From positions 2,396,629 to 2,460,628 of the forward strand of contig KB906767.1 in assembly GCA_000381625.1 (NCBI GenBank): a stretch of 64,000 nucleotides of DNA. The letters are read 5' to 3'. The notes under the pieces are model-generated. The model was not told the origin of the DNA and searched no databases. It was given only the letters and a program-made list of their open reading frames with translations. Position numbers and translations under genes: made by a program. Positions 18,189-26,359 of the stretch are shown in pieces (position 1 is the first letter of the stretch; each line of letters starts with the position of its first letter). The DNA is from Bryobacterales bacterium KBS 96 (GTDB taxonomy: Bacteria; Acidobacteriota; Terriglobia; Bryobacterales; Bryobacteraceae).

Positions 18189-18800
18189 ATGCGAAAAGGG
18201 TATACGAGAAAACCGCAAGGTGACGAACCCGCGACGCAAAGCAAGAACTACATAACGCCGAGCGGCCTGCAGCGCCTCAAAGATGAGCACCGGTTTCTGC
18301 TCACCAGAGAACGCCCGGCCGTCACGGCGGTGGTGGCGTGGGCTGCGAGCAACGGCGATCGCAGTGAAAACGCCGACTATCAGTACGGCAAGCGGCGGCT
18401 GCGCCAAATCGATGGGCGGATTCGCTTTCTCACGAAGCAAATCGAATCCGCGGAAGTAATTGACCCGGAAACTCCGCGAGCTGGGCAGGCGGCGACGAGG
18501 GTATTCTTCGGAGCGACCGTGCGCTATGCCAACGCTGCGGGAACGGAGCGAGTGGTGAGCATCGTAGGCACCGACGAGGTCGATCTCGACCGCAACCACA
18601 TCAGTTGGGTGTCGCCTCTGGGGTGCGCGTTGATGAAGTCGACAGCGGGCGATCGCGTAGTTCTCCAAGCTCCGGGCGGCACAGAATACCTGACCGTGCT
18701 GGAAGTGTGTTACGAGCGCATTCCGGTGGAACCGTTCCGTGAACCACCTGGCGCCGAGGCCTCGGCAAAGGGACTCCCTCGCCGACGCCAATCCACCTGA
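18189..18800 (+). CDS. greB: Transcription elongation factor GreB
   Basis: 203 residues from the ATG at 18189 (MRKGYTRKP), preceded by GTGGAG. The N-terminal coiled-coil of Gre factors is seen as KNYITPSGLQRLKDEHRFLL, with the acidic tip GDRSENADYQYGKRRLRQID carrying the conserved Asp-Glu pair that positions Mg2+ in the RNA polymerase channel. The C-terminal FKBP-like domain includes GATVRYANAAGTERVVSIVG and ISWVSPLGCALM. It rescues backtracked polymerase by stimulating transcript cleavage. The C-terminal 25 residues are an unusual Pro/Arg-rich tail. GreB is chosen over GreA by the NYITPSG opening. Confidence 0.88.
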   Translation: MRKGYTRKPQGDEPATQSKNYITPSGLQRLKDEHRFLLTRERPAVTAVVAWAASNGDRSENADYQYGKRRLRQIDGRIRFLTKQIESAEVIDPETPRAGQAATRVFFGATVRYANAAGTERVVSIVGTDEVDLDRNHISWVSPLGCALMKSTAGDRVVLQAPGGTEYLTVLEVCYERIPVEPFREPPGAEASAKGLPRRRQST

Positions 18801-18900
18801 TGAAGGTTAGCGAAGCGACACATGAACATGCCAGGCCACGAGTAAGGACAAATTGTGAGCCGACTCTAGGGCTATTCCTTCCGCTATTGCTCGACACCAG

Positions 18901-19044
18901 CCAGGATCGCTCGCGCAAAACGGTAGTTGGGCCAGATTAGGGCCGGAAGCCGGCACCGCGTTTGGAATCGGTGGACTCGTGACCTCGACGGCATTTCTGG
19001 AGTTTAATCCGATCAGCGGGAAAGCAGACTCTGGACCGAGCCTC
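18901..19044 (+). repeat. 142-bp dispersed repeat, copy B
   Basis: Inverted counterpart of 15445-15586, 3.3 kb away. Copy B ends 9 bp before the start of a frameshifted membrane-protein gene. Both copies begin near CCAGGATCG and end at GAGCCTC. The pair could drive inversion of the 15.4-19.0 kb segment, which contains the integrase remnant and greB. Confidence 0.75.
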
Positions 19045-19053
19045 CATCCGGCC

Positions 19054-19970
19054 ATGACTCACTTCTGTTGGCGGCTTGTCGATCTTTTGTCCCGCATGCT
19101 GAAACCTGACGAGCGGGACGCGGTGCTCGGTGATCAGGCTGAATCGGGTGTAAGTGGGGGACAAGCGCTGCGAGACCTGCTCGGCCTAATCGTCCGCCGC
19201 CAGGTGGCGTTGTGGCAGGAATGGCATTCATGGCTTGCGCTGGCTACACTGGTTATCCCTCTTGGCGCGCTTCTCACTGTGGTTTCCCGCAGAACCGCCG
19301 ATGGGAACGCCATATACCTCTGGCTATACGCGAATAATTGGACCTGGACGTACATTACCAACGCCGGATTTCGAGACGATTTCTTGGGCCACGGCACCGG
19401 TATCGTCATCTCCTGGATTGAGCTGATTTGCTGGTCCTGGACCGGTGGTCTGCTCCTCGGGTACGTTTCACGCCGTACCACCTGGTCGAATGCCGTATTG
19501 CTGTCTTGCGGGTTACTGCTGGGCGCGCTCCTGCACCGCCGCCGTTCATTGATTCCTTTTTCCTCTCACCTCACTCAGATCGCGTCGGCCCAGATCCCAA
19601 CGGCGCCGTCTATGCGGTGGCGTTTTATCGTGTCGTTTTTCCGCTCATCGTGCAGTCCGTCCTTGTCTTGTTGCCTTCATTGTTGGGAATGCGTCAGGGT
19701 CTCAGAACGTCTGCTCTCCCCGTTTCGCTCCGGACTATCTTGTGGATTTCCGTGGTCGCGAGTATGGCTTCATTGGTAACCCAGAACTCCCTGTGGTGGC
19801 AGATGCGCACGTGGCAGCTATATCCTCTTCGCCTTCCTCGCCTTCCTTCCCTACATCTGGTGGCAGTAGCCGGACCAATTGGGTACATGATTGTTACCTC
19901 CATCTTGCGACGGTCGCGGGGAGGGACAGTCGCGATCGCCGCCAACCCCACATTCAAGGAGAATGCATGA
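19054..19970 (+). pseudogene. Acidobacterial-type membrane protein, frameshifted
   Basis: Frame one starts MTHFCWRLVDLLSRMLKPDERDAVLGD, an opening seen in many Acidobacterial membrane proteins, and continues with helices WLALATLVIPLGALLTVVS and WSWTGGLLLGYVSRR. Near 19540, around LLLGALLHRR, the coding signal moves to another frame (SFFLSPHSDRVGPDPNGAVYAVAFYR, then FPLIVQSVLVLLPSLLGMRQG and ILWISVVASMASLVTQN). One base appears lost. The protein ends 4 bp into the TlpA-like gene. Function is unknown; a read error cannot be excluded. Confidence 0.65.
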
Positions 19971-20527
19971 ACGTCAAACTACGTCGTACTAGGCTTCTGC
20001 TCGTCGGCGTTGCCATTTGCGTCGCCGCATGTTCGCTCGCGCGCGCCGCGGAAATTCGCGTTGCTGTCGAACCGCAGTCAGCCCGCAAACCGGCTCCGGA
20101 CTTCGTGTTGCTTGACACCTCCGGCAAGTCGGTGCCTTTGTCAAGTTTCAAAGGCAAGCCTCTTCTTCTAGACCTTTGGGCCACCAAGTGCGGAGGCTGC
20201 ATCAAAGAAATTCCATCGTTCATCGAAATTCACCACTCCTATGCCAGAGAAGGCCTTGCCGTGGTTGGGATTTCGATGGACATCCTCTACGAAGATTTGA
20301 AAGGGCCTGCTGAGGCCTGGCGCCTCGTCAATCCCTTCGTCGATGCCCACAAAGTTGATTACCCCATACTGATGGGCGACGACGGAGTCACGAAGCGCTT
20401 TTCGGTCAACGCACTCCCGGTCACTTACCTCATCGACAGACGCGGCCGTATCGCCGCCACATACGTGGGTGTTGTGCACCGCGCCAACATTGAAGCGAAC
20501 ATCAAGACGCTTCTTGCGGAGCGCTGA
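19967..20527 (+). CDS. TlpA-family thioredoxin-like protein
   Basis: 186 residues from the ATG at 19967, four bases inside the preceding frame and behind an AAGGAG ribosome site. A signal peptide (LLLVGVAICVAACSLARAAE) is followed by the peroxiredoxin/TlpA fold: PAPDFVLLDTSGKSVPLSSFKGKPLLLDLWATKCGGCIKEIPSF, with the redox site C-G-G-C, then VVGISMD, and the cis-Pro segment NALPVTYLIDRRGRI. It is a periplasmic disulfide oxidoreductase of the TlpA/ResA type. Coupling to a membrane protein suggests a partner in cytochrome or exported-protein maturation, which is inference. Confidence 0.87.
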   Translation: MNVKLRRTRLLLVGVAICVAACSLARAAEIRVAVEPQSARKPAPDFVLLDTSGKSVPLSSFKGKPLLLDLWATKCGGCIKEIPSFIEIHHSYAREGLAVVGISMDILYEDLKGPAEAWRLVNPFVDAHKVDYPILMGDDGVTKRFSVNALPVTYLIDRRGRIAATYVGVVHRANIEANIKTLLAER

Positions 20528-20752
20528 ATCAAACAGAAACCGCCACGATCCGAATTGCGCCGGCACTATCGGCGACCCTGAGGTAATTCACGCGAGCGTG
20601 TAGTCGGCTAACGGCGAAGCGCTTAGAGACCACTTGGACGTATAGTCGGCATTGCGCTGATTGAACCGTGCCCTTTCGCACGTCCGCGGCATGCCCGTGA
20701 TACGGCCCAGTGTTCTTCGCGAGCAATCGAGACAACATTTACACAGTCCGGG

Positions 20753-21340
20753 TTACTTGCCACTCGGCGACACTATGATGAAGCCTGCTAATTGACCGAG
20801 TTGCGAGTGCGCGAGATACACCGTGCCATCCTTCGTGACGACTCCGTTGCGAGCGCCTTCGTGGGTCGGGACCTCTGCATCTAGGCTGAGCTTGCCGCCC
20901 GGCTCGGCTCGGGTAACCGTGAGCCGCGCGTCCTTGGCGGCGCCTACATACAACATGTGAGTGGCTGGCGAGAAGTTGAGATCATCCATGCCCTGGCCGG
21001 TGTTGATAGAGAGGACAGCTTCGTACCGTTGTGACCCATATCCAAGATCTCCGCCCGCGTGCTGCAAGCAACGAACAGGTGGCCGGTCTCTTGATCGATC
21101 GACAGAGCGTGCGGACCATCCTCCCCACACGAGGACTGCCACTTCGCCACGGTTTTGTGTGTTTTGAGATCAATCGCGGTCGTGAGGTCTTTGTCCTCGT
21201 AGTTCATATATAAGCGGGCTGCGCTGTGCATCGACTGCGTAGCCTTCGGGCCGACGGGAAGATCCGATATCTATGACGCTCTGCTCGCCGAGCGCACGGC
21301 CAAGTACGACCCGCAGAGTTCCACCGAAACAATCTTCGGG
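20753..21340 (-). pseudogene. YncE-like beta-propeller remnant
   Basis: Three minus-strand frames carry consecutive propeller repeats: SVIDIGSSRPEGYAVDAQ, then RLYMNYEDKDLTTAIDLKTHK and GPHALSIDQETGHLFVAC, then GMDDLNFSPATHMLYVGAA and GTVYLAHSQLGQL to the stop. These match YVTN/YncE 7-bladed propellers that are normally secreted. At least two frameshifts separate them and the N-terminal part with its signal peptide is not seen. It is therefore a decaying gene. Confidence 0.65.
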
Positions 21341-21772
21341 CAAAAATCGACACAGTCGAACTTGCTACCGCGGCGGGCTTTCCGTTGACAACCAGTCTCG
21401 GCCCAGTTAGCAACGCGGTCCTTCACGTGGACGTACATAAGCAAAGTCACTTGCTATCAAACTCGCAGGAATCGCAAAAAGCGAGCCGGGGCACAGGAAT
21501 CTCGGGCAAGCAGACGAAAATGGCAAATCGAACGCCATCGCGTGAGCCATCAAATCCTGGAGGCGCGTCTCGACCGCGAAAAATCACGCGGCAACGGTGC
21601 AAGATGAAACCCAAATTTGTGTGCTACTGCCAATTCAGCGCAAACTAAGCCGCCTGCGAACGCCGAATCCATCAGCGAAAACAGAAAGAATGTCGGCCTG
21701 ACCAAGAGCCCAGTCCCGGTCCCTAAGTTGGAAGCCGCCGTGCTACTAAGATCGCCGAGGTGATACCAGCAC
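21341..21772. other. Region without a supported gene
   Basis: About 430 bp. It may include the degenerate start of the propeller gene on the minus strand. Nothing else recognisable was seen. Confidence 0.35.
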
Positions 21773-23147
21773 ATGGGACAACCGCCAGATCCAGCCATCG
21801 CACCGGGACAACCGAGCGTTTCGCGAAGGCAGCAGCAGTTGCAAAGCGCTCTCTCACGCCCGCTAACACCAACAGAAATGTACGAACAGATCGTCAAACC
21901 GCAGCGCGGGTTCCTCTCTTCGCCCGGCAATGCCAACGACACGCTTCGGCAGAAACCCGCAACGGTAAACATCGATCCTAAGGGCATCGGCGCCCCGGTC
22001 GGAAAAGGATACGAAACGTTTGCGGCCATTCAGGTTTTGGATAAGGAGAACCGGCGAGTCGCCATTGGGGCTGATTTTTTCGATAGCGGCGGGCTCGATA
22101 ATCATGCCGAAGCACGCGCCATCAAAAGGGCTTGAGCGCGATGGCCCCACTAACGTCGCCGGCGGCAAACTGGTCATCGTCACAGAGAAGGATCTGTGTG
22201 GTAGTTGTGAGGCGCGGGTCAGCGAATACGCACGCAAGCGTGGGATAGGAACCATCGCGGTTCACATCCCCGAGCGGGCGAGCATCACAAACCCGGCGAA
22301 AACCGTCACCGGCAAACAGGCTGCGCGCACTGCGTTCCAGGGAGAGCGCCCGCAGTTGACAATAAAATTGCAACGCACGATCCGCGTCGCAGGTGTAGAG
22401 CACATCCAATCTATCCCCGAACCGCCGGTGACCAGCGTACGAACCGCTGTCGTAGGTACGCTCGCGAACATTGTGGCTGGCGTTGTCCTGGGCATCTTCC
22501 AGGAGAAGTTCAAAACGGAGATGCAGGAGAGCCTGGCCAAGATGCCAAAGCCTAAGGTAGACACACGTAGTGCGGCTGACTACTTCTCGGACCCCTACAC
22601 GGGCCGGGCGCTACGGACCATCGACCTGCTGAACAAAAATCTGCCCGCGTTTCGTGATGAGCTGCAAAAGACTCACGATCAGACCATGTACACCACCATG
22701 CTCGAAATGGGGCTGATGCAGTTGTCTCGTGTGCCAGATGCGACAAGGCTGCAGTTTCTGAATGGCTTGCAGGGCCAACTGAACATCCGGGCGAACGAAC
22801 TGCTCGTTCTCAGCGACAACCTGGATGCCACGGCCTCTCTCGAACCAAAAGCTCTGGATGCCGCCAAGGCCGCAGAAGACTTGGCCAACCTCATGGACCG
22901 CGCGATCGTCGCCGACTTCCTTCTGAAGCAGGGCTTCGACTTCGACGAGATCGTCACCATGTACGAGAACCTGAAGAGCTTTTCTTCGCGCCTGCGCTCG
23001 ACATTGACGCAAATCAGAGCGCTTAAGCAGACCGTCGACGCATGCCTGAAAGAGACGCAAGAAAAAGGGTGGATTGCCAATCGCCTCTACTGGCAGATCA
23101 CCATGTCGAACATTGTCGAAGAATTGAAGAAGCGTGGCGTCCAGTAA
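21773..23147 (+). pseudogene. Deaminase-superfamily domain protein with helical C terminus, frameshifted
   Basis: Frame one (21773-22135, start MGQPPDPAIAPGQPSVSRRQQQ) has an unstructured Pro/Gln-rich leader, then VGKGYETFAAIQVLDKENR and DNHAEARAIK with the zinc-binding H111-A-E113. The second frame supplies LVIVTEKDLCGSCEARVSEYARKRGIG, the CxxC zinc half of the cytidine-deaminase fold. The two halves join if one A is skipped in AAAAGGG at about 22124-22130. A hydrophobic stretch (TLANIVAGVVLGIFQEKF) and ~200 helical residues follow. This resembles secreted-toxin deaminases, but the deaminase is N-terminal. It may be a broken gene, a read error or a programmed shift. Confidence 0.6.
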
Positions 23148-23282
23148 GCAAGCGATGCCAAGTTGACGTGAAGTCGGCGTTGCTGACATTGAACGGTAGC
23201 GCGTTTCCCGTCAAGGTTGACTGGATTAGACTGCCAGCAGCAAGGCTCCCGGAAGTCCGTTTCCCGGCCACCGATCAAAAGC

Positions 23283-23375
23283 TGCGTATTCCGACGATGT
23301 GAATGAAACGTTCCGACGATGTGAATAAAGTCGGAGCGGAGCGACGCTGGCATTAAAGATGATGGCTGAAATTAT
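23283..23375. repeat. Left terminal repeats of the IS21 element
   Basis: Two direct copies of (A)TTCCGACGATGTGAAT lie at about 23288-23330, and an oppositely oriented TTATTCACATGAG copy lies near 23371. These are the presumed binding sites for IstA at this end. Confidence 0.65.
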
Positions 23376-23474
23376 TCACATGAGTCAAGAGTTCGTGTTT
23401 TCAGCCGGGATGGGGGTGTGGGGCAAGGACGGCATTTGAGTGCCTTGCCCCACCTCAGCACTGTAGAAAACCAT

Positions 23475-24224
23475 TCACGATTCCTCCTCAGTTTTCCGGC
23501 CGCGCTTCTTGCGCATGGATTCGCCGTTGAGTTCGATCCGGTACGAGTTATGAACCAGTCGGTCGAGAATGCTGTCGGCGAGCGTGGGATCGCCGATCTG
23601 TTCGTGCCAGTGAGCGAGCGGCAGCTGCGAGGTCAGGATGGTCGACCGGCGCTGATAGCGATCGTCGCAAAGCTCCAGGAAGTCGCGCCGTTCGCTGTCC
23701 TTTAAGGGAGCCATGGCGAAGTCGTCCAGCACCAGGATGTCGATGCGCGCGAGTTTCGCCAGTTGGCGGCCGAAGCTCCCGTCAACATGCGCAACGGCGA
23801 GATCGCGGAACAGTTCGGCGGCCCGTTTGTGCAAAATCGTGAAGCCGTCGCGACAGGCCTTTTGCGCGAGGGCACAGCCTAACCAAGTTTTCCCGATTCC
23901 GGTGGGACCGATGAGTAGGAGATTTTGATGCTGCCTTACCCATTCGCTCGTGGCGAGCGTGCGGATGAGCTTGCGGTCCAGTCCGCGCGGGTGTTGGTAA
24001 TCGATATCCTCGACGACACCACGTTCCTTGAGCTTGGCAGCACGTAAACGCCGGGCGAGAGCCCGATTTTCCTTCCAGAGCCATTGCTGATCGACCAGCA
24101 TGGCGAACCGCTCTTCGAAGCTGAGCTGGCTGGTGTCGGCGGTTTCCATTTGTGTCCGGAAGGCATCCGCCATGCCGTACAGCTTCATGGTCTGGAGCTT
24201 CTCCAGCGTGGGTTGATTCAACAT
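23475..24224 (-). CDS. istB: IstB-like transposition helper ATPase
   Basis: A 249-residue AAA+ protein. The N-terminal IstB segment reads LEKLQTMKLYGMADAFRTQ. The ATPase core has Walker A GPTGIGKTWLGCALAQKA, Walker B DILVLDDFAM and the IstB signature RSTILTSQLPLAHWHEQIGDPTLADSILDRL near the end, with HNSYRIEL. It assists IstA by forming an ATP-dependent complex that selects target DNA. Length is normal for the family. It starts 15 bp after istA, in operon order istA-istB. Confidence 0.95.
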   Translation of the reverse strand: MLNQPTLEKLQTMKLYGMADAFRTQMETADTSQLSFEERFAMLVDQQWLWKENRALARRLRAAKLKERGVVEDIDYQHPRGLDRKLIRTLATSEWVRQHQNLLLIGPTGIGKTWLGCALAQKACRDGFTILHKRAAELFRDLAVAHVDGSFGRQLAKLARIDILVLDDFAMAPLKDSERRDFLELCDDRYQRRSTILTSQLPLAHWHEQIGDPTLADSILDRLVHNSYRIELNGESMRKKRGRKTEEES

Positions 24225-24239
24225 TTATGAGGTCCTTTT

Positions 24240-25055
24240 CTAAAAGTGATTGGTTATTGCAGAAACGTAACCGGCGGATCGTAGTAATCGGCGCCACGCA
24301 CGTTTTTTGTGGCGGGGGCCGGACCGATCGCTTTCCGGTTCGAGCGAGAGCTGGCGATCAAGCGAGTTCTTCAGGATCGAACGCAAGCTTTGATAGGAGA
24401 AGGCGCGCAACTGCAGAGCGCGCTGGCTGGCTGATTCCAAGCGCTCGTTGGAGTAAGTCTTGGCCAGACGGAGGATGCCGAGACAAGAGCGGTATCCCAT
24501 CTCCGGATGCGGCTTCGTTTCGAGAATGCTGTTTATGATCTGCGCCGTGGCCGGGCCCACCGACTCGGCCCAGTGAATCAGGCGCGATGGAGACCACTCC
24601 AGATGCGCCTGGTGGCTCTTCGGGCGATGTTCGGGATTGGTGGTATGGCGGTAGGCGGCGCTGCTGCGCGGATGAGACGCCACGCGCATGCTGCGATGAA
24701 AGATCTCGACAGTCGTGGCGGTAAAGCGTGCTTCCAAAGCCCGCCCGACCAACTGGTACGGAACGCTGTAGTAGTGGCGGTCGATCTCGACGTGATAGTC
24801 GATGTTGGCGCGCACGCTTTTCCACTCGGACAGTTCGTAGCGTTCCGACGGCAGCGGCTGCAGCGCCGGGCGGTCCAGTTCGGCAAACAGCGAGGCGCGT
24901 GTGCCCTCCCGTTTGCGGAAGCGACGCTGATTCAACCGCTCCAGCAACTCGGCAATGGCGTTATTGATCTCAGCCACCGAATAGAAACGGCGATGCCGGA
25001 GGGCGGCGACGATCCAGCGTTCGACGATCTGAACACCGACCTCGGCCTTGGCTTT
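24240..25055 (-). pseudogene. istA: istA transposase, C-terminal part (gene split by insertion)
   Basis: About 271 codons that continue the frame of 28434-29183 once the inserted element is removed. It starts at [15 protein letters not shown] just after the expected final acidic-residue region of the DDE core, and carries the C-terminal IstA domain: [32 protein letters not shown] and RMRVASH-type beta strands followed by helices and a basic tail. The disruption point is the GCTTT at 25051-25055. Joined, the two pieces give 521 residues, the normal IstA size. Confidence 0.85.
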
Positions 25056-25081
25056 GCCAAAAGTCGTCGAATGCAGGTTGT

Positions 25082-25372
25082 GTGGGAAGCACGGCGGGAC
25101 GATTCCGGATAACCCATCCCTTTCATCCACTTCGTGGAGCCGAGTTCGAACTGGTAACACGAAAGCTTACCTGGGGTGAGGATCGAGTTTTCTACTACGG
25201 TCCAAGCGGGAAGCTCAAGTCCTTGTTAACGAGTGTGACGGACGTGGCGTCGGTAGACGCCTTTGATCGCATGTCCGCCGGCCGATCGGCGTTTCGTGTG
25301 GACGATCTTTTGGAGTTGAGACGCCTTTTCGACAGCCGCTGGCAAGCCGTCGATGGAGCCAAGGGTGTGTAA
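25082..25372 (+). CDS. DUF5372 family protein
   Basis: A 96-residue protein with a GTG start at 25082. It contains [19 protein letters not shown], then [28 protein letters not shown] and [18 protein letters not shown], which I recognise as the DUF5372 pattern. That family is usually encoded next to an HTH protein and a serine recombinase, as here. The compact beta-rich start suggests a small nucleic-acid or protein-binding domain; its role in recombination (for instance as a directionality factor) is a guess. Confidence 0.75.
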   Translation: MGSTAGRFRITHPFHPLRGAEFELVTRKLTWGEDRVFYYGPSGKLKSLLTSVTDVASVDAFDRMSAGRSAFRVDDLLELRRLFDSRWQAVDGAKGV

Positions 25373-25539
25373 AGTAAATATCGCCGCTACTGACAGAAGA
25401 ACTTTGCCGCATGGTGGATATGCTGACCGGTGGCATGACAAGCGTGGCTGGCAACTCCAAGGCTGGTGTACTGTTGCAAGATATACAGTGAAAGCGAGCG
25501 AGAGAGGGACTTCGAAGATTGATTCACCTGAGGTTTCGC

Positions 25540-25568
25540 TTGACTGGATATGCAAATGAGGCATAATA
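25540..25568 (+). promoter_or_regulatory. Candidate sigma-70 promoter in the serine-recombinase element
   Basis: TTGACT at 25540-25545 is followed after 17 bp by ATAATA at 25563-25568 (or after 16 bp by CATAAT). It lies 31 bp before the HTH gene, in the only sizeable non-coding gap of the element, and would drive the HTH, 92-residue and recombinase genes. Confidence 0.5.
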
Positions 25569-25598
25569 ATACTTACATACTTCCCGACGAGAAATCGG

Positions 25599-26072
25599 AT
25601 GCCCAAACTGAAACAGCCCGCCCAGAAAATGCTGGAGTTAAAGCGGACTGGCACACTCAACCCTCGTCCTGGTTCTGTTTCCGACATTCTGTTCAAACAG
25701 AATCCATTCTTCGATCCCAAGGATCTTCTTCAGGTCCGCTACGAGATGCTGCGCCGACACAGCGTGGAGGGAGTTTCGATCGTCGATGTGGCAACCAAGT
25801 TTGGCGTTTCGCGCCCCACTGTCTATCAGGCCCAGGCGGCATTCCAGCAAGCTGGCCTCAGCGGACTACTTCCCAAGCACCGTGGGCCCAAAGAACGGCA
25901 CAAACTTTCGGCCGACGTTACCGAGTACGTGCGCGGCTTGAGAACTGCCGATCCTGGATTGACGACTGTCGCTTGCGTCCAAGCCGTTCAGGAGAAGTTC
26001 GGAATCGCGGTTCACCGCCGCAGCCTGGAACGTGCGTTGGCGAGCAAAAAAAAACCGCGCAATCCGGCGTAA
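25599..26072 (+). CDS. Helix-turn-helix protein of the serine-recombinase element
   Basis: 157 residues. The central part EGVSIVDVATKFGVSRPTVYQAQAAFQQAGLSGLLPKHRGPKERHKL is a clear helix-turn-helix of the type found in transposase N termini (helix-turn-helix 28/29-like), followed by a second helical segment (VACVQAVQEKFGIAVHRRSLERAL). There is no catalytic domain. It probably binds element DNA as a regulator or accessory of recombination. The ribosome site region overlaps the candidate promoter leader. The end is Lys-rich from an A8 tract. Confidence 0.8.
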   Translation: MPKLKQPAQKMLELKRTGTLNPRPGSVSDILFKQNPFFDPKDLLQVRYEMLRRHSVEGVSIVDVATKFGVSRPTVYQAQAAFQQAGLSGLLPKHRGPKERHKLSADVTEYVRGLRTADPGLTTVACVQAVQEKFGIAVHRRSLERALASKKKPRNPA

Positions 26073-26080
26073 CATCCTCG

Positions 26081-26359
26081 ATGCCGGATGGAGCCGTGGA
26101 GGCCTACGAGGCTCTTCGCCGACAATCGGTCCAACCGGATGGACGGGGAGAGCATCTGGAAGGTCGCGGCGTTCTCATGCGCTGTGGCTTGGCAACGTGG
26201 GCTCAGCTCAGATGCGCGGCAGTATCGGCACGTCCACCCCAATCGCATGTTTCATCCGGGGCTGAAGCGCCAGCCCTCGACTCATTTGGAGTGGAACTCG
26301 TCCGCCTGGTAGCAGGGTTGATTCTCAGCGCGCGACTGGAGGGTTTTCTGCATGCCTGA
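26081..26359 (+). CDS. Small protein of the serine-recombinase element
   Basis: 92 residues from the ATG at 26081. It starts PDGAVEAYEALRRQSVQPDGRGEHLEGRGVLMRCGLATW and ends with an amphipathic, Leu-rich helix (SFGVELVRLVAGLILSARLEGF). Proteins of this pattern (AYEALR...GRGxLMRxG...) recur between the HTH and recombinase genes of related elements; this is memory of the neighbourhood, not a named family. Its stop overlaps the recombinase start by 8 bp, so they are coupled. Function is unknown. Confidence 0.65.
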   Translation: MPDGAVEAYEALRRQSVQPDGRGEHLEGRGVLMRCGLATWAQLRCAAVSARPPQSHVSSGAEAPALDSFGVELVRLVAGLILSARLEGFLHA

